From contig NZ_WRPK01000007.1 of assembly GCF_009755815.1 (NCBI RefSeq), forward strand, positions 62,001 through 126,000: a stretch of 64,000 nucleotides of DNA, in the 5' to 3' direction. The notes beneath the pieces are model-generated. The model made no database searches and was not told the origin of the DNA. It saw only the letters and a program-made list of their open reading frames with translations. A program made the translations under genes and the position numbers. This stretch comes from Flavisphingomonas formosensis (GTDB taxonomy: Bacteria > Pseudomonadota > Alphaproteobacteria > Sphingomonadales > Sphingomonadaceae). Shown piece by piece: positions 15,413-23,417 of this stretch (the stretch's first letter is position 1; every line of letters begins with the position of its first letter).

Positions 15413-16422
15413 AGGAAGCCGCGCTGCTCGTCCGGCTGCTGGCGGATCCGGCGGAGGCGCGCGCGGTGCCACCCGCGGCGTGGACGGGGCTGCTCGCCGC
15501 CGCGCGGGCCGAGCAGCTCATCGGTACGCTCGCCTGCCGGCTCGACGGACTGGATCTGCCGGATCCCGTGCTCGCGCTGCTGCGCGATGCACGTGCGGGG
15601 GCGGCGCAGGCGCGGATGAGCGCGCTGTGGGAAGCCGAGATGGCGCGTCGCGCACTGGAAGGGCTCCGCATCCCCGTGATCCTGCTGAAGGGCACGGCGT
15701 TCGTCGCGGCTGGTCTGTCGGCCGGCATCGGACGGTCGATCGGCGATCTCGACATATTGGTGAATCGGGCGGATCTGCCCGCAGTGGAAGCCGCGCTGAT
15801 CGCCGCCGGGTGGGAATGGGTGAAAGAGGACGCCTATGACGACCTCTATTACCGGCAGTGGATGCACGAGCTGCCGCCGCTCATCCATCGCACCCGCGAC
15901 CGGATGATCGACGTGCACCACACCATATTGCCGCCGACCGCTCGACCGACGCCGGATGCGGCGGCGCTGGTGGCGGACAGCGTCACCCTGGAGAACGGGC
16001 TGCGCATGCTTTGCCCGGAGGACATGATCGTCCATGCCGTTGCGCATCTCTTCGCCGATGGCGATCTTGCCGGCGGGCTGCGCAACCTCTGGGACATCGA
16101 TCGGCTGCTGCGTGATTTTTCCGCAGAAGACGGCTTCTGGGAGAGACTGGAGGCGCGCGGGCGGCTGCATCAGCTCGGCAAGCCGCTTGCTCGCGCTCTG
16201 CGCCTCGCCGAGCGGCTCTACGGGACGCGGGTGGATCCCGATCTGGCCGGTCCCGCGCGCGTGAGCGATGCCCTGTATGTCCGGCGTCTGCTGGTCCGTG
16301 ACGGTTGGGGCCGGCAACGCCGTCCGGTCACGCGCTTCGCCTTTTACATCCGCTCGCACTGGCTGCGCATGTCGCCGCTGATGCTGGCCCGGCACCTGTG
16401 GATCAAGGCGCGCAAGGGCTGA
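15409..16422 (+). CDS. Nucleotidyltransferase-like protein (NTP_transf_5)
   Basis: A 337-residue protein of the uncharacterised nucleotidyltransferase family. The family signature is visible as 'ILLKG' (Lys94-Gly95) followed by 'GRSIGDLDILV', giving the Asp113/Asp115 metal pair of the polymerase-beta fold. The C-terminal 200 residues are mostly helical, with 'DVHHTILPP' and 'HAVAHLFADGDLAGGLRNLWDI' typical of the family. The start is GTG, overlapping the kinase stop as GTGA. Relatives in lasso-peptide clusters decorate the phosphorylated peptide, suggesting kinase and transferase act in series here too. Confidence 0.85.
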   Translation: MKEAALLVRLLADPAEARAVPPAAWTGLLAAARAEQLIGTLACRLDGLDLPDPVLALLRDARAGAAQARMSALWEAEMARRALEGLRIPVILLKGTAFVAAGLSAGIGRSIGDLDILVNRADLPAVEAALIAAGWEWVKEDAYDDLYYRQWMHELPPLIHRTRDRMIDVHHTILPPTARPTPDAAALVADSVTLENGLRMLCPEDMIVHAVAHLFADGDLAGGLRNLWDIDRLLRDFSAEDGFWERLEARGRLHQLGKPLARALRLAERLYGTRVDPDLAGPARVSDALYVRRLLVRDGWGRQRRPVTRFAFYIRSHWLRMSPLMLARHLWIKARKG

Positions 16423-16486
16423 CGTTTTCTTCATCCTCCCTGCGGAGCCCGAGGGGCAGGGTGAAAAGAGAGCTTCCGAACTGCCC

Positions 16487-17152
16487 TCAGCCCAGCGCCC
16501 GCAGCGTGGGGATTAGCGCGTCGTAATGATCGATCAGTGCGGTGGCGCCGAGCTGGTCGTGCGGACGATCGGAGAAGCCGAAGGTCACGGCGACGCTCGG
16601 CAGGCCGGCGTTGCGGGCCGTGTCCGTGTCGGTGATCGAATCGCCGATGAAGGCCGCACGGCCGCCGCCGGCACGGGCGATCGCCTCGAAAAGGGGGGCG
16701 GGATCCGGCTTGCGCACGGGCAGCGTATCGCCGCCGACCAGGCTGTCGAAGCGGGTCTGCCAGCCGAGCGCGTCGATCAGCAGCCGGCTCAGCGATTCGA
16801 GTTTGTTGGTGCACACGGCGAGCTTGACGCCCATGCCTGAAAGTTCGTCCAGCGCCCGTTCCAGCCCCTCGAACGGGCGGCTGCGGTCGGCGATATGCGC
16901 TTCGTAATAATCGAGGAAGATCGGGAAGCCTTCCTCCACCAGTTCCGGCGTCATCGTGCCGGTGGCAGCAAGCCCCTTTTGAAGCAGCGCCTTGGCGCCG
17001 TGGCCGACCATGTGGCGCACCGACTCCTCGGATACCGTGTCACGGCCCAGCACGGTGAGGCTGTGGTTGAGCGCCGCGGTGAGATCGGGGGCGGTGTCGG
17101 CGAGCGTGCCGTCGAGATCGAAGGCGACGACGGAGAAGGGGAAGGCGGTCAT
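16487..17152 (-). CDS. gph: Phosphoglycolate phosphatase
   Basis: A 221-residue HAD-superfamily hydrolase that removes phosphate from 2-phosphoglycolate, a by-product of DNA repair and oxygenation. The nucleophile motif is 'FDLDGTLADT' (Asp12 and Asp14), motif II 'AVCTNK', motif III Lys in 'RKPDPAPLF' and motif IV 'FIGDSITDTDTARNAG'. The cap domain is of the helical C1 type. I chose the ATG at 17152, which follows a GGAG site; an open frame continues upstream but across the divergent glmU start. It is divergent from glmU, with 65 bp between the starts. Confidence 0.9.
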   Translation of the reverse strand: MTAFPFSVVAFDLDGTLADTAPDLTAALNHSLTVLGRDTVSEESVRHMVGHGAKALLQKGLAATGTMTPELVEEGFPIFLDYYEAHIADRSRPFEGLERALDELSGMGVKLAVCTNKLESLSRLLIDALGWQTRFDSLVGGDTLPVRKPDPAPLFEAIARAGGGRAAFIGDSITDTDTARNAGLPSVAVTFGFSDRPHDQLGATALIDHYDALIPTLRALG

Positions 17153-17217
17153 GATGGTGCCGCTCCTGCCGCGGACGATATGGAATTGGCAAGTGTTCCG
17201 TGGCAAGGAGCCCGGCC

Positions 17218-18567
17218 ATGACGACATCGCCCATCGCCGCCGTGATCCTTGCCGCGGGCAAGGGAACACGGATGAAGTCCGATCTTCACAAGGTGCTCCA
17301 TCCGATCGCCGGCCGGCCGATGCTCGGCCATCTGCTGGCCAGCGTCGACGGCATCGGCGCGGCGGCCAAGGTCGTCGTGGTCGGCAGCGGCCGCGAGCAG
17401 GTGGAGCGTTTCGTCGGCGGCGGCGCGCAGATCGTGGTGCAGGAGCCGCAGCTCGGCACCGGCCACGCCGTGCAGCAGGCGCAAGCCAGCCTGGCCGGCT
17501 TCGATGGCGACGTGCTGATCTTGTATGGCGACGTGCCGCTGGTGCCTGCCGCGACGATGACACGCATGCTGGAGCGGCTGAATGCCGCCGATCGGCCCGC
17601 GGTGGTGGTGCTCGGCTTCCGGCCGCCGGACGCGCTGGCCTATGGCCGGATCGCGGCCGTGGACGGCGTCATCCGCAAGATGGTGGAATATAAGGACGCG
17701 ACTCCGGAGGAGCGCGCGATCACCCTGTGCAATTCGGGGCTGATGGCGGTGAAGGCGGCGGACCTGTGGGCACTGCTCGCCCGGGTCGGCAACGACAATG
17801 CCGCTAGCGAATATTATCTGCCGGACATCGTGATGCTGGCGCTGGCCGATGGCCGCAACTCGGCGGTGATCGAGGCGGAAGCGTGGGAGGTGGCGGGCGT
17901 CAACAGCCGCAGCGAGCTCGCCCAGGTCGAGGCGGACTGGCAGAGGCGGCGGCGCGCGCAGGCGATGGCTGACGGCGCCACGCTGATCGCGCCGGAGACG
18001 GTATGGTTCAGCCACGACACCGTGCTGGGGCGCGATGTGACGATCGAGCCCAATGTGTGGTTCGGCCCGGGCGCTGCGGTCGGCGACCATGTCGTCATCC
18101 ACGCTTTCAGCCATATCGAGGGCGCGAGGGTCGCCCCCCGCGCGGAGATCGGCCCCTATGCGCGGCTGCGTCCCGGTGCGGACATTGGCGAGAAGGCAAA
18201 GGTCGGCAATTTCGTCGAGATCAAGAAGGCGCGGCTGGGCGTCGGCGCGAAGGCCAATCACCTCAGCTATATCGGCGATGCCAGCGTCGGCGCGGGCGCC
18301 AACATCGGCGCGGGCACGATCACCTGCAACTATGACGGCTACCTCAAATACAAGACCGAGATCGGCGAGGGCGCCTTCATCGGATCGAACAGCGCGCTGG
18401 TCGCTCCGGTCGTGATCGGCGACGGCGCGATCGTCGCCGCGGGATCGGTGGTGACACGCGACGTGGCCGCCGACGCGCTGGCGCTGGCGCGCGGTCGCCA
18501 GGAGGAGAAGCCGGGCTGGGCCGCGCGTTTCCGCGCGATGATGGTGGCGAAGAAAAAGGCGGGCTGA
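17218..18567 (+). CDS. glmU: Bifunctional GlmU for UDP-GlcNAc synthesis
   Basis: A 449-residue enzyme that acetylates glucosamine-1-phosphate and then couples it to UTP, giving UDP-GlcNAc for peptidoglycan and LPS. The N-terminal pyrophosphorylase domain has 'LAAGKGTRMKSDLHKVLH' (about 13-30). The C-terminal left-handed beta-helix (about 250-430) has 'GEKAKVGNFVEIKKA' and 'ANHLSYIGDASVG', the acetyl-CoA site. The ATG at 17218 is supported by AAGGAG eight bases upstream; a GTG at 17200 is less likely. glmS lies 1.5 kb downstream, so the pathway is partly clustered. Confidence 0.95.
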   Translation: MTTSPIAAVILAAGKGTRMKSDLHKVLHPIAGRPMLGHLLASVDGIGAAAKVVVVGSGREQVERFVGGGAQIVVQEPQLGTGHAVQQAQASLAGFDGDVLILYGDVPLVPAATMTRMLERLNAADRPAVVVLGFRPPDALAYGRIAAVDGVIRKMVEYKDATPEERAITLCNSGLMAVKAADLWALLARVGNDNAASEYYLPDIVMLALADGRNSAVIEAEAWEVAGVNSRSELAQVEADWQRRRRAQAMADGATLIAPETVWFSHDTVLGRDVTIEPNVWFGPGAAVGDHVVIHAFSHIEGARVAPRAEIGPYARLRPGADIGEKAKVGNFVEIKKARLGVGAKANHLSYIGDASVGAGANIGAGTITCNYDGYLKYKTEIGEGAFIGSNSALVAPVVIGDGAIVAAGSVVTRDVAADALALARGRQEEKPGWAARFRAMMVAKKKAG

Positions 18568-18725
18568 CCTTCTTCATCCTCCCCCAAAGGGGGAGTGGGA
18601 CCGTTCGCGTAGCGAATGGTGGAGGGGCCGCCGCCCACAACAAGCGATGCGTCGGCCGTGGGCGGGCGCCCCTCCACCGTCCTACGGACGGTCCCCCTCC
18701 CCTTCCGGGGGAGGATGAGAAGGTC
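18566..18725. repeat. 160-bp imperfect inverted repeat between convergent genes
   Basis: Two ~70-bp arms (18566-18637 and 18658-18725) are imperfect reverse complements, and each arm contains smaller hairpins (ccccc-aaa-ggggg and a stem around gcgtagc). The structure overlaps the stop codons of both glmU and the SDR gene. It likely works as a bidirectional terminator, and by its nested palindromes it resembles a paired REP-type element (BIME-like) or a small MITE. Confidence 0.75.
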
Positions 18726-19683
18726 AGCCCCGCACGCCCGTCGCCTTCTCCGACCACTCCCACAGCCGCCTGGCCCGGTCCGGATCCAGCGCACGGGGCT
18801 GCACGCCATGGAGCGGCTGGTCGGTCTCCGCAACCGGCGCTTCGTGGCATTCCTCCAGATAGAGTCCGCCCTTGCCCTCCAGCTCGCGACCGATCGCGGC
18901 CCAGACCTGGGTGGCGGCGCCTTCGCCGGGCGTCTGCATGCGGATCTCGCCGATCTTGTCCCAGCCCTGGTCGGCGATCACCGTGGGTGACATATGGCGG
19001 CCGAGGCTCGTCGCCACCGCGCCGGGATTGACCGAGAAGGCGCGAATGCCGCGATCGGCATAGCGGCGATCGAGCTCGCTCGCGAACAGGATGTTGGCGG
19101 TCTTCGACTGGCCATAGGCGAGGAAGGGATCATAGCCGCGCCGTTCGAAATTGACGTCGTCGAGATCGATGTCGCCCAGCGCATGGCCGCCGGAGGAGAG
19201 GACGACGACGCGGGAGGGCGCAGCCTGCTCGAGTGCCGGCAGCAGGAGCAGCGTCAGCGCGAAATGGCCGACATGATTGGTGCCGAACTGCATCTCGTGG
19301 CCGTCCGCGGTGCGTCCTTCGGGACAGGCCATGATACCGGCATTGGCGATCAGCAGGTGGACCGGCGCCCGGCCGACGCGGTCGGCGAAAGCACGGACCG
19401 ATGTGGCATCGCCGAGATCCAGCTGCTCGACCGTCGCCTTGCCGCCCGCCTCGCGGATGCGCACGGCGACCTTCTCGCCTGCGGCGACGTCGCGCACCGC
19501 GAGCACCACCTCGGCCCCCCGCGCGGCGAGGACACGGGCGGTTTCGCGGCCAAGCCCGCTGGCGGCGCCGGTGACGACGGCGCGCTTGCCGCTGAGATCA
19601 TAGCCGGCGGCAATGGTTTCGGCTGTGACGGCCTCCGGAAAGCCGGGCTCAACGGCGGGGGCGCCGGTCTGGGTAGGCATCAT
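18724..19683 (-). CDS. Short-chain dehydrogenase/reductase
   Basis: A 319-residue SDR-family oxidoreductase of the retinol-dehydrogenase-like group. The nucleotide-binding motif is 'TGAASGLG' (about 34-41 from the chosen start), the structural motif 'NAGIM', and the catalytic Tyr and Lys are in 'YGQSK', with Ser in 'VVLSSGG'. Substrate is unknown. I chose the ATG at 19683, which follows a strong GGGAGAAGG site; a frame to 19725 adds only a basic leader. It is transcribed toward glmU, and the stop lies inside the large inverted repeat. Confidence 0.88.
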   Translation of the reverse strand: MMPTQTGAPAVEPGFPEAVTAETIAAGYDLSGKRAVVTGAASGLGRETARVLAARGAEVVLAVRDVAAGEKVAVRIREAGGKATVEQLDLGDATSVRAFADRVGRAPVHLLIANAGIMACPEGRTADGHEMQFGTNHVGHFALTLLLLPALEQAAPSRVVVLSSGGHALGDIDLDDVNFERRGYDPFLAYGQSKTANILFASELDRRYADRGIRAFSVNPGAVATSLGRHMSPTVIADQGWDKIGEIRMQTPGEGAATQVWAAIGRELEGKGGLYLEECHEAPVAETDQPLHGVQPRALDPDRARRLWEWSEKATGVRG

Positions 19684-19783
19684 CCTTCTCCCTCTCTCTT
19701 CCGGCGAGCGTGACCCCCGGCGCACTGGAGGTCAATCGGCGCGGCCGCTAAGCTGGCTGGATTGCGAAAGGGAGCGGATGCAG

Positions 19784-19990
19784 ATGAAGATCAGCGCACG
19801 CAATCAGATACAGGGCACCGTGGTCGCCGTGACACCCGGCGCCGTCAATGGAACCATCAAGGTGGATATCGGCGGCGGCACCATGATCACCTCCAGCATC
19901 ACGGAGGAAGCGATCGCCGATCTCGGTCTTGCAGTTGGCGACGGCGTGACCGTGTTCATCAAGGCCAGCGACGTGCTGATCGGCAAATAG
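19784..19990 (+). CDS. Mop-like molybdate-binding (TOBE) protein
   Basis: A 68-residue single TOBE/Mop domain, the kind that assembles into small molybdate- or tungstate-binding oligomers (molbindins). The family signature is clear: 'SARNQIQGTVVAV', 'GAVNGTIKVDIGGG', 'SSITEEAIADLGL' and 'FIKASDVLIG'. The GGAG at 19771-19774 fits the ATG at 19784 better than the ATG at 19778, which would be only 3 bp away. No mod transporter or molybdoenzyme gene is nearby; glmS follows after about 100 bp and is probably unrelated. Confidence 0.9.
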   Translation: MKISARNQIQGTVVAVTPGAVNGTIKVDIGGGTMITSSITEEAIADLGLAVGDGVTVFIKASDVLIGK

Positions 19991-20087
19991 ATCGTGTCGC
20001 AGGCAGTTCAGACTTAGGAAAGGCGCGTCCGCTACACAGCGGCGCGTGATCGGCCGGAGCGGCCGGAGCAGAAGGAAGTTGCGGGGC

Positions 20088-21911
20088 ATGTGCGGCATCA
20101 TCGGCATTTTGGGCGCTGAAGAGGTTTCGGAGCGGCTGCTGAACGGGCTGAGGCGGCTGGAATATCGCGGCTATGATTCCGCCGGCATATGCACCATCCA
20201 CGATGGCGTGCTCGATCGGCGGCGGGCCGAGGGCAAACTCGACAATCTCGCCAAGAAGCTGTTCGCCGAGCCGCTGCCGGGCGAGATCGGCATCGCCCAC
20301 ACGCGCTGGGCGACGCATGGTGCGCCGACCACCGACAACGCCCATCCGCATGCCACCGGCGAGGTGGCGCTGGTCCACAACGGCATCATCGAGAATTTCA
20401 AGCCTCTGCGCGAGGAGTTGATCGCGTGCGGCCGGACATTCGAGAGCCAGACCGACACCGAGGTGGTCGCGCATCTGATCTCCGAGCAGGTCGAGCAGGG
20501 CGTCGCTCCGGCCGAAGCGGTGCGCACCGTGCTCAAGCGGCTGCACGGAGCCTTCGCGCTGGCGATCCTCTTCCGCCAGCATCCGGGCATGCTGATCGGC
20601 GCGCGGCTGGGCTCGCCGCTGGTCGTCGGCTATGGCGAGAATGAGACCTATCTCGGCTCCGACGCGCTGGCGCTGGCGCCGCTGACCCAGAATATCGCCT
20701 ATCTCGAGGAAGGCGACTGGGTGGTGATCACCCGCGAGGGCACGCAGATCTACGATCGGGAGGATAATCCGGTCGACCGCCCGGTTACCCAGTCGGGCGT
20801 CACTGGTGCGCTCATCGACAAGGGCAATCATCGCCACTTCATGCAGAAAGAGATTTACGAGCAGCCGATCGTGGTCGCCCAGACGCTCAAATCCTATGTG
20901 CGTCGGCTGGACGACCAGGTTTCGCTGCCGATTCCCGACTTCGATCTCGGTGCCATCCGCCGCGTGACGATCGTCGCCTGCGGCACCAGCTTCTATGCCG
21001 GCATGGTCGCCAAATATTGGTTCGAGCAGTTCGCGCGCGTGCCGGTCGATCTCGATGTCGCATCGGAATTTCGCTATCGCGCGCCGGTGTTGGAGGAGGG
21101 CGGTCTGGCGCTCTTCATCTCGCAGTCGGGCGAGACGGCGGATACGCTCGCCGCGCTGCGCCATGCCCGCTCGGAAGGGCAGAAGATCGCCGTCGTCGTG
21201 AACGTGCCGACCAGCTCGATGGCGCGCGAGGCGGATCTCCTGCTGCCGACCCATGCCGGCCCCGAAATCGGCGTCGCCTCCACCAAGGCGTTCACTTGCC
21301 AGCTCGCGGTGCTGGCGGCGCTCGCCGCCAATCTGGCCCATGCCAAGGGCCGGCTGTCGCCCGCCGAGGAAAAGGCGGTCGTCCGTCACCTCGCCGAGGC
21401 ACCGGCGGCGCTCAACGCGGCGCTCGCCTATGACGAGGCGATCGAGACCGTGGCCCAGAAGATCGCGGCCGCGCGCGACGTGCTCTATCTCGGCCGCGGG
21501 CCGGATTATCCGCTGGCGCTGGAAGGCGCGCTGAAGCTCAAGGAAATCAGCTATATCCATGCCGAAGGTTATGCTGCCGGCGAGATGAAGCATGGCCCGA
21601 TCGCGCTGATCGACGAGAATGTGCCGGTGATCGTGATCGCGCCGTCGGGTCCGTTGTTCGAGAAGACCGTATCGAACATGCAGGAGGTGCAGGCGCGCGG
21701 CGGCAAGGTGGTGCTGATATCGGATTATGACGGCATCTCGGCAGCCGGCGATGGCTGCATGGCGACGATCACCATGCCCAAGGTGCATCCGCTGATCGCG
21801 CCCTTGGTCTATGCGATCCCGGTGCAGCTGCTCGCCTATCATGTCGCGGTGGCCAAGGGCACCGACGTCGATCAGCCGCGCAATCTCGCCAAGTCCGTCA
21901 CGGTGGAGTGA
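20088..21911 (+). CDS. glmS: Glucosamine-6-phosphate synthase GlmS
   Basis: A 607-residue aminotransferase that makes glucosamine-6-phosphate from fructose-6-phosphate and glutamine, the entry step to UDP-GlcNAc. The N-terminal Ntn glutaminase begins with Cys2 ('MCGIIGIL'), with 'RWATHG' and 'HNGIIENF' motifs. Two SIS domains follow ('CGTSFYAG', 'SQSGETADTL', 'GRGPDYPLALEGALKLKEIS') and the C-terminus ends 'DVDQPRNLAKSVTVE' as in the family. The start at 20088 is fixed by the need for Cys at position 2. No upstream glmS ribozyme was seen, as expected outside Gram-positives. Confidence 0.97.
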   Translation: MCGIIGILGAEEVSERLLNGLRRLEYRGYDSAGICTIHDGVLDRRRAEGKLDNLAKKLFAEPLPGEIGIAHTRWATHGAPTTDNAHPHATGEVALVHNGIIENFKPLREELIACGRTFESQTDTEVVAHLISEQVEQGVAPAEAVRTVLKRLHGAFALAILFRQHPGMLIGARLGSPLVVGYGENETYLGSDALALAPLTQNIAYLEEGDWVVITREGTQIYDREDNPVDRPVTQSGVTGALIDKGNHRHFMQKEIYEQPIVVAQTLKSYVRRLDDQVSLPIPDFDLGAIRRVTIVACGTSFYAGMVAKYWFEQFARVPVDLDVASEFRYRAPVLEEGGLALFISQSGETADTLAALRHARSEGQKIAVVVNVPTSSMAREADLLLPTHAGPEIGVASTKAFTCQLAVLAALAANLAHAKGRLSPAEEKAVVRHLAEAPAALNAALAYDEAIETVAQKIAAARDVLYLGRGPDYPLALEGALKLKEISYIHAEGYAAGEMKHGPIALIDENVPVIVIAPSGPLFEKTVSNMQEVQARGGKVVLISDYDGISAAGDGCMATITMPKVHPLIAPLVYAIPVQLLAYHVAVAKGTDVDQPRNLAKSVTVE

Positions 21912-21938
21912 GAGCGGCGGCAAGGTCGGGACGGGCGA

Positions 21939-22454
21939 TCAGCCCAGCCGTTCCGGCACGTCCAGCGCATCCTCGATCACCGTCTGGCGCGGCGCCATCG
22001 CTTCCCAGGGAAAGACGAACCAGCGCTTGTCCTCGGCACGATCGATGCTGCGGGCCCAATAATCGGCGCGTGCGTCCGACCGGACATTGGTGATCAGCAC
22101 GGCGGCGCGCAAATTGGCCGGATCGCCGCCCGCCGCTGAGATGGCACCGCGCAGATGGGCGATGGTGCCGCCCGAATCGTTGATGTCGTCGACCAGCAGC
22201 ATGCGCTTGCCCGCCGCGCTCATCGCGGCGATGCGCGCCAACAGCTTCTCGCCGAACGCTGCCAGCCTGGTGCTGTGATCGATGGAGAGCAGCGGATGGC
22301 CGGTCGCGTGGCTGAGATAGGCCGCGGGGGCGAGGCCGCCACGGCCGATGCCCACCAGATAGTCGGGCCGCCAGCCATCGGCGGCGATCCGCTCGGCCAG
22401 GATGCGGATATCGGCGACGAGGGCGTCGTGGGAGATGGGGAAGAGAGTCGGCAT
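21939..22454 (-). CDS. Purine-type phosphoribosyltransferase
   Basis: A 171-residue type I phosphoribosyltransferase. The PRPP-binding loop is 'MLLVDDINDSGGT' (about 85-97), with the pyrophosphate loop 'VGIGRGGLAPA' (about 34-44). Such proteins salvage xanthine, hypoxanthine or guanine into nucleotides; the sequence looks closest to xanthine/guanine (Gpt-like) enzymes, but the base specificity cannot be read from the sequence alone. It is convergent with glmS, separated by 27 bp, and its start lies 43 bp from the first arm of the repeat pair that encloses the GIY-YIG gene. Confidence 0.85.
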   Translation of the reverse strand: MPTLFPISHDALVADIRILAERIAADGWRPDYLVGIGRGGLAPAAYLSHATGHPLLSIDHSTRLAAFGEKLLARIAAMSAAGKRMLLVDDINDSGGTIAHLRGAISAAGGDPANLRAAVLITNVRSDARADYWARSIDRAEDKRWFVFPWEAMAPRQTVIEDALDVPERLG

Positions 22455-22496
22455 GGCATTCCGTCAGAGCACGTCTATTTTCATGGAACGGAACTC

Positions 22497-22530
22497 CGTT
22501 CGGGCTGAGCTTGTCGAAGCCCTCCCTTCA
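22497..22530. repeat. 34-bp inverted repeat, left arm
   Basis: Matches the right arm at 22837-22870 in reverse complement with one mismatch. It contains the gggctgagcttgtcgaagcc core that is widespread in sphingomonad genomes, and overlaps the final bases of the GIY-YIG reading frame. Confidence 0.85.
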
Positions 22531-22814
22531 TTCTTTTCGTCCGTGCGACAATTCGCTGATTTGCGGCCAATCCGCACGAATCGAGGCCAGTTTCTTTGCT
22601 CTGCTCCAGCCCTTGAGGCGCTCTTCAGCCTCCAGCGCCTCGACTCGAGTCTGGAAATTCTCCGACCAGACCAGGACGACTGGCAACCGGGTGGATGTGT
22701 AACCACGCAAGCCGCCCGAATGATGTTGGGCCAAACGCAGGTCGAGATTGTCAGTGTGGCCGACATAGAAGCTCCGGTCGGCGCGCAGTGCAGCATATAG
22801 GTCCAAAATGCCAT
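22528..22814 (-). pseudogene. GIY-YIG endonuclease, frameshifted
   Basis: A small single-domain GIY-YIG nuclease of the UvrC-like/YhbQ-like type. The natural start 'MAFWTYMLHC' is in one frame (from 22814), but 'ADRSFYVGHTDNLDLRLAQH' continues in another, with an extra two bases (GC in a GCGC run) near 22783. Joined, the product would be about 95 residues: F-x-Y-x-L start in place of GIY, 'FYVGHTDNL' for the YIG strand, the catalytic Arg in 'LDLRLAQH', and Glu in 'EALEAEERLKGW'. It is bracketed by 34-bp inverted repeats. Either the gene is broken or the two bases are a sequencing error; an internal start at 22806 is possible but odd. Confidence 0.8.
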
Positions 22815-22836
22815 TAAAGGCGTTTAGCAGAAAAAA

Positions 22837-22870
22837 GAAGGGAGGGCTTCGACAAGCTCAGCCCGAGCGG
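22837..22870. repeat. 34-bp inverted repeat, right arm
   Basis: Reverse complement of 22497-22530 with a single difference. It lies 23 bp upstream of the GIY-YIG start, so the two arms enclose exactly that gene. Each arm can also fold on itself (gggct with agccc). Confidence 0.85.
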
Positions 22871-22967
22871 TCAGAGGCAACGCTTTCCGAGCGGGAAGAA
22901 GTGGGGCTTTGCCATCGGCCGAGGCCGGCGATATGTGCCGCGCCGCGCGCACCGGAAAGGACCCGTC

Positions 22968-23342
22968 ATGCCGAAGATCACCGGAGGATGCCATTGCGGC
23001 CTCGTACACTTCGAGGCCTTCGTGCCGGAGGATGTCGTGCTGCTCGATTGCAACTGCTCGATATGCAGGATGACCGGCTATCTCCATCTGATCGTGCCGG
23101 AGACCAAATTCCGCCTGATCGAAGGGCAGCGGGAGACCTCCACCTATCGGTTCGGCTCCGGCCAGGCGCGGCACATCTTCTGTTCGCAATGCGGCATCAA
23201 GAGCTTCTATCGGCCGCGTTCGCATCCCGAGGGGATCAGCATCAACTGGCGCTGCGTCGACGACGATCATGGCCTCGATCCGCGCATAGAGCCCTTCGAT
23301 GGCCGGAACTGGGATACCGCGCGCGCCACGCTCGGCTCATAG
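22968..23342 (+). CDS. GFA / CENP-V family zinc protein
   Basis: A 124-residue protein of the GFA family, whose founding member was described as a glutathione-dependent formaldehyde-activating enzyme. Zinc-binding cysteines are in 'GGCHCGLVHF', 'CNCSICRMTG' and 'FCSQCGIKSF', the usual three clusters. Members are generally annotated by fold and the real activity is unclear for most. The ATG at 22968 follows AAAGGA. It is a single gene between the GIY-YIG/repeat unit and an MFS transporter. Confidence 0.88.
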   Translation: MPKITGGCHCGLVHFEAFVPEDVVLLDCNCSICRMTGYLHLIVPETKFRLIEGQRETSTYRFGSGQARHIFCSQCGIKSFYRPRSHPEGISINWRCVDDDHGLDPRIEPFDGRNWDTARATLGS

Positions 23343-23417
23343 GCGTCTCGGCGGAAATCCTTTGCGGACCAGCCGATTTCACCCTTAGAACGGCCCGCAA
23401 GGGCGGGGGAGAGATGA

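Noticed and set aside
13841-16422. A lasso-peptide biosynthetic cluster
   Set aside because: PqqD-like, kinase and nucleotidyltransferase genes fit, but there is no asparagine-synthetase-like cyclase, no B2 protease and no short precursor with a lasso-type core. The HPr-rel-A arrangement is a better fit.
19959-21923. A 654-residue antisense frame over glmS
   Set aside because: glmS is unambiguous on the plus strand; the antisense product has shadow-like composition.
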